Source: Oreocharis arfaki (taxonomy: Eukaryota; Chordata; Aves; Passeriformes; Paramythiidae). Taken from it: a stretch of 64,000 nt of DNA. This document shows positions 24,121 to 64,000 of the stretch, piece after piece (position 1 is the stretch's first letter; the number at the start of each line of letters is the position of its first letter). The notes under the pieces were generated by a model. It was not told the origin of the DNA. It ran no database searches and saw only the letters and a list, made by a program, of their open reading frames with translations. The position numbers were made by a program, and so were the translations under genes. The DNA is taken from positions 124,001 through 188,000 of the forward strand of contig VZRR01006742.1 of the NCBI GenBank assembly GCA_013398015.1, read 5' to 3'.

Positions 24121-24743
24121 CACTCTTTTGTTTTCCCTCTTGAAACAAAGAATGAATGTTCTTGTGCCCTGAATGAGTGAAAGACCTTTGGTCTAGGAGC
24201 CTTATCTAATTAGGTAATCATGGATATGTTTTCAGTGTTAGAAGGGACTTCATTTTATCCAAGAAATCCCTGGTAATTGTACAGAAGAAGGAAATGGAAC
24301 AGCGTTTTCCCTGTGTAGGAGCTGTGATTGTGCACATGGCCACAAGGAGCTAATGCCTGTCTGTGTGGGCTGGTTACGCGCCGGCTGCTGCACACAGGTC
24401 ATGTTTGAGTAGCTTGTGAAAGGCAGCCTTGGCTGAGCCTGCTGCAACGCCGTGTGCAGAGATCAGCAGTGCCGAACGCAGTTTGGAAAGCACGAGGGAT
24501 GCCAATTGGTGGGAAACATTTAAACTGGCAGGGAGAGCAGGTAGCTGAGTGCAGCAAGCAGCCTACATAGGGATCACAGGTTCCATCTGGGATTTCGTCA
24601 TGAATGCCTAATGAGCACATGGATTAGACAGGCAGAACTCTTCAAGCTGTTGTAGCTGAAAGAAGCGTGGCTTATAGGACACCAAATAACTGTTCCTGTG
24701 AAACTTTTGTATGGTGTTGCAGTATTTAAAGTCCAGAAGAACA

Positions 24744-54601
<29,858 letters not shown>

Positions 54602-55730
54602 GGCACTGGACTCTTAGTACAGGGGGAAATCTCCCTTCTCACCACTGAGGGGAGGGACTGACATTTCATCAACAGCTTCAGTGTTGTAAGTGAAGTATTC
54701 CTCCAGCTCAAAAGACATTTGCAACTCAGCTCAGTGTTGGGTTGTACGGATTATGGATTTTTTTCAGGTCACCAGTTATTTCTATTTATGGAAATAATCT
54801 GTGGCACTCTAATGAACTGGCTTGTTTGCACACAGCATTTAGTGAAATAATGTAAAATTGTAATTTTCAGAGTCTGAAAGAGTTTCCTTCTCTGTGACTC
54901 TTTGCTAGGAACCAAATTTTGTACTTATCACTCTTTTAAACTTTATTACTTCAAGACCACATGAAGTAAAAGTATTTTCAGAGCTGTCAAATATTAATTT
55001 GTGTCTAAATGAAATTAGCAATGGGATAAGGATCTCTTTGGTCTGAAGCTGGATTTTTACACAGAATCCTAACTAGCTATGTCACTGTGAGAACACTTTG
55101 TATTTAGGATTCATGGCATCTCCTGGGACCAAAAAAGCTTTGTTGTTTCACCTGCCATAACTCTCTGAAAGGTCTTTTTCAAAGATTTTCACTTGCTTTG
55201 AGGTATTGCACCCTTTTGATGCACATTTCTACTGCTCTCCTAGATTTTCTCTTTTGCTCCATATGAGCCCTTTCCCCCTCTTTCTTGCACAGAAGGTCTT
55301 CTGTGAGTTATCATTATGTTTACAGATATTCCTGTTTGGGACAAACTCCTTTAAGTCACCAGGAACCTTTACCAATTCCTATTGAAGTCCATAAAGGCAG
55401 AACAGTTCTTGGTCCCAGTTATCCAAGATACCTTGCAGGAACCAGGGAAGCTCCTAAGAGCTGGGCAGTTGTTTGTCTCTTTCCTCTGACAGAGTGAAGA
55501 ATTTCTGCCAGTGTGAGCAAAGGTGGTATTTACCTTGTTGTGACTGAGCAGAACTAGCACTGGTGTGACTCCAGCATAGCTGCACAGAGTGAGTTTATTG
55601 CATAACTTAACCCCAGCTTGCTGGTTGCTTAAAATGGAGCTAAAAGTTTAAATTATATAGGTGGAAAAATGGCCTTAAAGTGGGCTTCTATTTGCCATCA
55701 TATAAATAAATGACAGGACTTGAACTAAGA
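54602..55730 (+). other. ATP7B: ATP7B 3' UTR (minimum estimate)
   Basis: AT-rich sequence after the stop with no open frame of note. The first AATAAA (55705-55710) is about 1.1 kb downstream and another is at 56413-56418. The human ATP7B 3' UTR is long, so either could be used. Confidence 0.5.
55705..55710 (+). terminator. Candidate ATP7B polyadenylation signal
   Basis: AATAAA, the first canonical hexamer I find after the stop codon; a second candidate is at 56413-56418. The choice between them is not visible in the sequence. Confidence 0.4.
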
Positions 55731-57489
55731 AAATTTGTTATTTAAATTTGTATTTATGTTTTGCATTTGTTTTAGTTCCCCTCTTTACTTCAGTGAGAAA
55801 TCAAAGTGCTGGACAACCGGTTTTTTGCTTTAACACCTTTACCAAAGCTTGCGGTAATTTCATCCCTGTGGATGTCAGATTCACCCCTTAACACTTTTTA
55901 GAGCCAGGACAGTAGGAATCAACAGCTTTGGTGCACTGGATCCAGCCCCAGAGTGCCGTGTTGTCCAGATATGGGACTCTGATATAAGTAGAGTTTTATA
56001 GTCTAATATAGAAAGAAGACGAAATACTGTGCTAAACAAAATGAAATAACTACTTCTTTTCATTGACTGAAATATAGAGCTGTTTCCAACACAGATTCAA
56101 ATCCTGCTTCTCCTAATGTAAAAATGAAAAACAAGTCAGAGAGGAAAAGAATTGTGCTTAAAGCATTGGACGGGTCTTCCTATTTTCTCAGCACTGTCTT
56201 AAGTATAATTACAAATCAGTTTTAAAACTCTGTACAGGTAGAGATTGCTTTGACAGCACACACACTTTTCAAACATGCCATGGATGCACATCCCTGTGAG
56301 AAAGAGGGTCTGAAGTTTTACTGCTCTGTGTTTTCTCACCAGTCCTTACAGTAAAAATATGTTGGGGTTTTTTTTTGTGTCTTTGTTTTTATTTTTTTCT
56401 TGAAGGGTTCAGAATAAACAGAGCATAAACAGATTGCTGGATTGCAGGATACATATGCATGAGGTGTTGTAACTGCTTTGTGATCTGTTTCAGGCAAGAT
56501 ATATAGGAGGGAAAAAGAGACGGTGTTGTATTATGTTGAGACAGGGGAGGTTGCAAGCATGTTAAAGGGTGGAAACAGGATTCAAAATCATCTCAGGAAA
56601 TTGGACAGAACCAGCAAAATTTGCAAACGGAGCAGAGAGGAACTAAAGGTCAATGCAGCTGGAAAAGGTCAGCTGGTTGTTTGGCATTCATTTTTTGACC
56701 CAGTCTAACAACACAGTACTGCAAAATGAAGAGAAACAGAGACGTATAAAGACTGTATCATCCATATGACGTAAAATACCTCATTCTGCTCTGGAGAGGC
56801 ATCAGCTGAAATATCAGGTCTAGTTTTGTCATGCTTGTTAGGAAAAAACAGAGACAGTTCTCAGAAGAGTGATGAGATTTAACAGAAATCTAGAAAACAT
56901 GAGAATATAAGTATATGAGAATGAGAAATATAAGATCGAAGGAGTTTGAGTAGGTTTGCCTACAGAATACCAAAAGGAAATACAAGTCTCAAGACACAAA
57001 GAGAACAATTTATTCCTTTCATCTTTTCAATGTCTTTTATGTTCATGGTGACTAGAACAAGAAAATAATAGGCTTATTGAACCAAAGAATATTTAGATTA
57101 GTCACTAGGGAAGAACTGTGTAACAGGAAAGATTGTGGAGCACTGGTAGAGGTTGCAGAGGGGGGCTCTTCAGATGCACATGGCAATCAGGCACATATTT
57201 GGTGATAATGTGTTAGCCAGACATGAATCCTGCCTTGGGGCAGGCAGCTGCCCTACGCCAGCTCCTGACCTCCCCAGATGGGCTTTCTCTTATCCTGTGA
57301 AAGTAATATGAGCTGGAAAATTATTGGAGTAGAGGGCTGACCACACTATACTGCTCTCAAGAAGTGCTGAAGAACCAGAAGAAAGATTGACTTATTTCGT
57401 AACTTGAAATTAACTGGAAAATATATTAAGGTTTGCTAATTATATTTACATACTGTCTTAGACTTTAAACTGCTGTGAAACTTGCATAA

Positions 57490-58165
57490 ATCATAGAATC
57501 ATAGAATGGTTTGAGTTGAAAGAATCCTTAGAATTCATCTAGTCCAACCCCCCTGCCGTGGTCAGGGACACCTTCCCCTAGACTGGGTTGCTCAGAGCTC
57601 CATCCAGCCTGGTCTTGAACACTGCCGGGGATGGGGCATCCACAACTTCTCTGGGCAACCTGTGCCAGTGCCACACCACCCTCAGAGTAAAGAATTTCTT
57701 CCTAATATTTAATGTAAACCTACCCTCTGTCAGTTTAAAGCCATTCCTCCTTGTCTAATCACTACATGCCCTTGTCGAAAGTCCCTCTCCAGCTCTCTCG
57801 TAGCCCCCCTTAGGTACTGGAAGGTGCTCTAAGGTCTCCTTGGAGCCTTCTCACCTCCAGGCTGAACAGCCCCAACTCTCTCAGCCTGTCTTCATGGGAG
57901 AGGTTTCCCAGCCCTCTGAGCAGCTTTATGGCCCTCCTTCTGTAGTTGTTCCAGCAGGTCCATGTCCTTCCTGTGCTGGGGACCCCAGAGCAGGATGCAG
58001 CACTCCAGGTGGGGTCTCACAAAGCAGAGCAGAGGGGCAGAATCCCGTCCCTCACCCTGCTGGCCACACTGTGTTGGATGCAGCCCAGGATACAACTGGC
58101 TTCCTGAGCTGTGAGCACACATGGCTGGGTCATGTTAAACTTCTTGTCAATCAACACCCGCAAGG
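57490..58165 (-). mobile_element. CR1 LINE, 5'-truncated copy
   Basis: The plus strand opens ATCATAGAATCATAGAATGG and runs through typical CR1 text (CCTGTGCCAGTGCCACACC, AAGAATTTCTTCCTAATAT, CCAGGCTGAACAGCCCCAAC). It reaches the reverse-transcriptase region near CACACTGTGTTGGATGCAGC. About 675 bp, with broken frames. Confidence 0.92.
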
Positions 58166-60990
58166 GAAAAATATCTGTGAGGAAGTTGGAATAGTTATAG
58201 ACTATATACATAGTCAAGAAAAAGAAATATAAGTGATAGTCCTGACACCTGTGATCATGTGCTCTTGTTAATCTTGAGCTGTCTCACTGGAGGGGTGTGT
58301 GAGGTGGAGCTCAGCATTTGCATTTCTGCACAGCCTAATTATGAACTTTCCTTGTCTCCACTGGGCCTGCCTGCCTCAGCCCCCAGCAGAGTGAGGTGCT
58401 GGCCTGGGACTGCTGCCTGTGCTGCCCCTCCAGTAAAAGAGTTGGAGGAAGGTGCCAGAGAGGATGGACTCGTGGACTCCCTAAGCTCAGTGCCCCAGTG
58501 CTCAGCAGTGTGCCACACTTGTCCTCTGTCCTAGGACTGGTTATTTTGATGGATTAGACGGTGTGGAGCAACTTTTCAAATCCCAGTTTTGATCTTAGGT
58601 ATCTGCATGTTCTCCCAGCATGACTCAGTTGCTGCCTATCTGACAGTAAGTGTTGATATATCTGATGATTTACAGGGGACATCCTGTAAATTTTGCTCTG
58701 GAAAAAATATGTGAATCTTTTGTTGTAACTTTTAAATTCTTTTTTAATGAGCACAGAAGACATCTAACGAATCAGGTCTTTGACTTTCATGTTATTTTTA
58801 GTGCAATAGCTCAGGAGTACTGTTGCCTGGGAAGTTTTTCAACTATTTTTCTTCTCATGTTATAGTTTTGCCATACCATATTTTGGTGCCCTAAGTTCAC
58901 AGGAAAGAAATTATTCCATTTCACTTCCTCCTCCTTTCTCCCTTTTTTCAAGCAAATAAGCTGTTTGATTTCTATCCAAGCTGATTACAACCTTTCTCTG
59001 ACTAAGTATTTGTTCAAGGATTGTATTTTCTCTTAATGCACTTGTGTGTGAAGAAAAATAATGAGTAGGTGGTGAAATTATACAATGGTGTGCAGGGATG
59101 TGAATCAGATAACACTGAAATGTCGGATTTAATTTCCTCTACTAAGGTGCCAACAGCAAGCTTGTTGGTTTTCAGTGGGAATTTGTTTGAGAGTCACAAC
59201 AAAAGAAGTGGTGAAGCGCAAAACATCCTGCTCACATGTGAGTCTCAGACAGACATAAGCACAGGAGGAGACAGATTAACTCCTCTCCTTGTCTCGAGTT
59301 AAAAGCACCAAGGCTTTGCAGGCAAGTACAGCCCACCCACAGGCTCTCTGTGCAATGATCTGATTTTCATGATTGGTTTACCTTCATGCTTAAAAGGATG
59401 ATTTCTGAAGTCTCCCCTGGTGCTGCAGGTGAAGGTGAAGGGATGTGGTGGGGGAAGGTGTGTTGTTTTCCCCCTGGGGCATTCAGCCACCCCAGGTGGC
59501 GGTGTGTCCCCAGGGAGGTTTGTGCTGGGCAGCGCCGAGCAGTGCTGTGGTCCGGGGGCATGGGGGTGAGGTTTGGGTTGTGGGGCTGTGCCATTTAGCA
59601 GCCAGCACCTCACCTCGTGGGGGACCACGAGATGTCACTGCAGGTCCAGCCCAAGCCACAGAAACCCCTTAATCTGCAAAGCATCTGAAGATCCAGTACA
59701 TTCACTGCTGGTTACCAGCAAGGGGAAAAATGTAAGGGGATAGTTTAATTAATGTCTAAAATTTTGGTCTGACAACATTATATAGCCCAGGAATAGATTT
59801 CAGGCTAGTATATGTTTGCCTTGAACTCCAAATTGGTACTTGTTATTATTTGATGCTTAAGTTAATCCTGGGCTGCACAGATGTGTGTGCTGAAATTGCT
59901 TTCTTTTTCCTTTGACAAGCTGAGATTCCAGAAGAAAAGCTGCACTGCAAGAAGTCAAAGCAAGGCGCCTGCATCCTCAGGACAAACCTGCACCTTGTGG
60001 TGTGAGCCTAAACTCCCCAGGGAGCTGAGGATGCAAGACTGCTTGTTTGGTGGGGCTCTGTTTTAAGCAGATTCTTACCTTAGGGGAAGTCGCAGCAACC
60101 CATGGCTTTCCTCCAGGGCACCACATCAGGCTCTGCAACATCAGCCCCTGTGGGCTGAGCCACTTGTACCCTGCGAGCAGGTTGCCAGCAGGTTACATTC
60201 TGACAGTGCCGATGTCCACCACACCCAGCAACACTGGCAAGATTTTACTCACCAAGGCAAATGAGACGTTGCTCTGAAGCCTGCCCTTGTGCTCCAGTGG
60301 TGCAGGGAAGGGTGTGCAGTGCCAGGCCCTGCTCCAAGAGACTTGCCTGCATCCTCGCAGAACAGGGCCTCCCTTCCAAGGGTTAATTTTATTTTAAGAT
60401 ACCTCTGCATTGCAGTTGCAAATCTGAGCGGCTGGGAGCAACCTGCTGAACGGGAAAGAGCTCATTAAATATGTACTGTCACTGATTTATAAGAGAGTGC
60501 AGAGACAATATAATTACAGTAATTATGTCAGAATCTTGTTGCAGAATTGCCATTTGTGTTGGGAATTTTATCCTCTCGCTATGGCAGGAGGATTTAAAAA
60601 CCCCATATATCTGCCAATATATTTGTGCCACAACTAACTTGCTCAGAAGCTTTTGTCTGACCATTCTCTTAACAGACCATGGAGCTTTTTAAGTGTATCA
60701 TCATCTTAGGGATGAACAAGAGGTAGGCAAGGCTTTTCGGTAGCGTGCTGCTTTCTTCATGTCCATAGGGGAGGCAAATTTGGGCTGTAAAGGGGACCTG
60801 GCCAACACTACTCTGGGTAAGGCCATATTACAGAGAGAAAGTTTAAACCAGTGGCTCACAAGAAGCTGCTGGAAGGGTGGTTTGGGTGGAAGATGCCTGT
60901 ACTCACCTGCTTCTGCTGGTGCAGGTACCCACAGGTGGGACAGGTGGGCTGAGAAAGTCAGTGTGTGTGAGGTGAGGTGTAAGTTCTTGT

Positions 60991-61295
60991 CTGGACTCTC
61001 TCCAGCAGCTCAATGTCTTTCTCCTAGTGAGGGGCCCAGAACTGGACACAGGATTTGAGGTGTGGCCTCACCAGTGCCCAGTACAGGGGTCAATCACTGC
61101 CCTGGTCCTGCTGGCCACACTAGTGCTGGTACAGGCCAGGCTGCCATCGGCCTTCTTGGCCACCTGGGCACACTCTGGCTCATGTTCAGCTGCTGTACCA
61201 GCAGCCCCTGGTCCTTTGCTGCTGGGCCACGTTCCAGCCTCTCTTCCCCCAGCCTGTAGCATTGCAAGGGGTTGCTGTGACTCAAGTGCAGGGCT
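60991..61295 (-). mobile_element. CR1 LINE fragment lacking its 3' end
   Basis: The plus strand carries CTCCAGCAGCTCAATGTC, GAGGTGTGGCCTCACCAGTG and CTTGGCCACCTGGGCACAC, the reverse complement of the CR1 reverse-transcriptase C-terminal region. The usual 3' tail is absent. Confidence 0.88.
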
Positions 61296-63918
61296 GAGAG
61301 AAACTAGGACATGAAGGTTACTTTTACAGAGAGAGGGTACCTGGATTTTTGGGCCACCAGGGCACTTCGCTGGAGGACCCCAGAGAGTGAAAAGCCTCAG
61401 TCATTCAGAGGGATGCCAATGTCTGAACAGCACCCACCACAGCCTACAGCTGGAGCCAGGAGAACCCCAAAACCTGCAAGTCCAAGATAGGTTTCACACA
61501 GCACCTCTGCACCAGAAGAGATGTCAGATCAGGACTCCTTTCCCCAAGGAATCCATTAACCAGTTATTAATGGTTTGGCCAACAACTTCAGAAGCTAAAG
61601 TAGAAGAGAGGGAATTGGAATTTGGCAGAAAGTTCTCCCTTCTGAACACACTAAGCTGTAGGAAAATGTCCTCTTGATTAAATAATGAGCAGGTTGGACA
61701 AATACAAGCAGAAAAATAGGCTTGCCCTCAAGATGTCTTTAAAGTAACAAGAAAAGCAACTTTACTTGGAGAGTTTGGTCCAGGATCTAAGGCCAGAGAG
61801 GGCAGGACATGAGTGGGCGGGAAACCAGGCTGAGCCCAGAGCCGTCTCACTATCTTGCTGCTTTGAAAAGTGTTGAATTCTAAGGAAAAGCACACCGCTG
61901 ATTTGATAATGCTGTCATTGCTGTTGTTAATGTTGTTAAATAACTCCCTGTGCAGTTATTAAATGTAAGCCCTGAGATAAAGTTGCTTTACAGCAATAAA
62001 ACATCAAGCCACTTCCACGAGGAAAGCTTTGATTACATCTTGCACAGAGCTGAGCTAAGACACAGGTGAAATGACCTGAGCAGTGTCTGACCCCAGCAGG
62101 AACAAGGATGTTTTGCATTTCAGCTTCCTCTTCATCGCCATCTTGCTTTGTTCTCCTGATTGCCTGACTTGTTTGTAAAAAAAAATCCAAAACCACCAAT
62201 AAAATAAAAATTGAATTAAAAACCACTAACTTCTAGCTTCATAATAACAAATGAACAAAAACATAACTTGCCAGCAGACAGGTTATTGGTCTCTGATTCA
62301 GATATGTATGACCGTTTTCCCATTTTCTTCATCCTCCCCATTCTCATCAGCTCTTCCATCATTTTCAGCATCTTGTATGAGTAAGTCAGAGAAGAAATCT
62401 GTTGGAAACCCCTGTAACAAGAGACCTGAAGGGGCATGAAATGAGCAGATTTAGGATTATGCCAAGGTGAGTGTATTTGTGCATCATGTTTACCCATCTC
62501 GCTGATGACACCACTTCCTCTGCGTGCTCTCCTTCTGCTTACCTCTTTACCAATTAAATTACATGTTTAGGAATGGCAGTGGGTGTGATGAGGATGACAG
62601 CACCTACACCAGCATTAACATGCTCCCTGTTTAATTTACTGTGCTGTACACACATACATCTGGTGCTGTGAACAGCCACGGCGTTTTTGCAATGCATGCA
62701 CTGCCTTCAGCAAAAAAGAACTTTTAACACACAAGAACCAAAAAAGCCAGAGACAGAAATGGCTTTTCAAAAAAAAATTTATTTTATTTGATCTGGTGAG
62801 TTGTTCAGACAGATGCTGGGGCACAGAGCGAGCCACTAGACTCCAAGACTCTTGTCTACCACTCGCCCTGCTATCCATTCCTTGGTAGCTCCATGTGATC
62901 AAGCAGTTCTCACAGTCTTGGTTTATTGCTGCTCTTGCAAGTGGTTGTAGTGTCAAACCCATTAGACCCTCTCATTTATTTATCCTGTGACCAGTCATGA
63001 CAGCACAACTTAGAGCCCTTCATGCCCCTGTGTACCTACATCTCCTTTTCTGCCTGGGCTTAAAAACTATTAGGCAGTCCTTGCATGGGTTTCTTTCCAT
63101 TTTGCCTTTCTTCCCATCCTATTTTCCACACTAAACAAGTTCAGAAATTTTGCAAAAACCCCATTTTTAATTTGCTTTATTAGTGTTTTCAGGTTCTAAT
63201 TTGGACTTTCCCACTGTATGGCAGTCTCTAATCTTAGTATTAAAATGCTAGTGCAGGACTTAAGCGATACTGCTTGCAGAAGGAATGGAAAACCAAAGCG
63301 TGAAAAGTGACTGCAAAGGGCTACTGAAAGATGCATCTGCCAGGTTTTGTGAAAAAGATGATACAGCTCCTAAACTGCTAGTAAAGCTTTTTCATTGCTT
63401 CAGGAATGGCCCAGCTCCCATTTCCCTCTGGCTTCATTAGCATTTGGCTGAATTCCAGTTCCTTGTGAAAACAATTAATTGCAGAAAAGCTATCTTTTTT
63501 AGTGTTATGCAGCCCCAACTGTATTTACCACAGAAGCAATTACCACGGAGCTGGGAGATGGCTTTCCCACTCGGAAAGACTGGTTTGACTACAGGGAGAG
63601 CCAGGAATCAGAATTTCCCATGGCCTCAGAAAGCTGGGGAAGGCATTTCAGCCACAAAAGCCCATGTGGACATCCTGTCTTTCTGCCCACATCAGATATG
63701 CTGTTCCCACCATCATTGGTCCTGTACCAAGGATCACGTGGCACCACGTTGGGAATACCCATTTCCTGTCGCCGTACGGGAATGCGCTGCTTCTCCCTGC
63801 CTCCAGAAGCTGAGAATTGGAAAGAGGTCCCCTTTTCTCCATGTCACTTCATCATTAAGAAAGTTTTAATGTGAAAGAGCAATGTGCTAAGAGTACACAG
63901 TGGTGGGAGCAACTAGGT

Positions 63919-64000
63919 TCGGAGTCACAGAATGGCTGAGGTTGTGAGAGGGACCTCTGGATGTCATCCGGGCCAACCTCCCGTGCTCAAGCAGGGCCAC
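63919..64000 (-). mobile_element. CR1 LINE 3' end, cut by the window edge
   Basis: GAGTCACAGAATGGCTGAGG, then GGGACCTCTGGATGTCATCC and GGCCAACCTCCC: the 3' end of the same CR1 type as the older element at 12161. It continues past the window. Confidence 0.87.

Larger units (their letters stand above)
55731..64000. other. Intergenic DNA downstream of ATP7B
   Basis: No recognisable exon. In human the next genes are CCDC70 and DHRS12, but I see no frame resembling them. The interval holds three CR1 fragments and a GC-richer patch (about 59400-59650). Its longest non-repeat ORF (63444-63869, 141 codons) has no familiar motif. Confidence 0.6.

Noticed and set aside
54602..64000. DHRS12 or CCDC70 exons expected from human synteny
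   Set aside because: No frame resembling either was seen; the next gene probably lies beyond the window.

Overview
The window is vertebrate nuclear DNA, most likely from a songbird (passerine). The genes are intron-rich, with GT/AG boundaries that join in phase. The repeats are mainly truncated avian CR1 retrotransposon tails. Two copies of a tRNA-Ile-derived SINE with a CR1 tail match what I remember of TguSINE1, a passerine-restricted family. Gene order is NEK5 (+), ALG11 (-), ATP7B (+), the same as the human 13q14.3 block NEK5-(UTP14C)-ALG11-ATP7B. The primate UTP14C retrogene is not seen.

Layout. 541-3509 holds the last five coding exons of NEK5, a NIMA-related kinase. These are only the C-terminal regulatory part; the kinase domain lies left of the window. 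NEK5 and ALG11 converge tail to tail, and a CR1 tail fills most of the gap (about 4.07-4.9 kb). 5023-9910 (minus) is a complete ALG11 in four coding exons, 489 aa. Its first exon lies in a CpG island (about 9.69-10.12 kb) placed as expected for the shared ALG11/ATP7B divergent promoter. 10.2-24.7 kb is non-coding and includes one CR1 inserted into another. ATP7B fills 24.7-54.6 kb: I could join 21 coding exons in phase into a 1524-aa copper ATPase with six metal-binding domains and all P1B-ATPase motifs. 54.6-64 kb is ATP7B 3' UTR and intergenic DNA with CR1 fragments and no recognisable exon.

Functions. ALG11 adds the fourth and fifth mannoses to the dolichol-linked N-glycan precursor on the cytosolic face of the ER. 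ATP7B pumps Cu(I) into the trans-Golgi for cuproenzymes such as ceruloplasmin and exports excess copper. NEK5 is a kinase linked to centrosome and cilium biology. Their conserved adjacency looks like old synteny plus a shared promoter, not a pathway.

I see no CRISPR array, operon, provirus with intact genes or new multi-gene system; this is an ordinary, well-conserved avian locus. The points most worth a second look are: an 83-aa ATP7B N-terminal exon absent from the human reference protein; a GC-AG intron near the ATP7B 3' end; two successive NEK5 exons carrying the same motif; the nested CR1 pair; the two SINEs; and a poly-A hexamer just before an ATP7B splice acceptor. Exon boundaries were read by eye and family matches come from memory.
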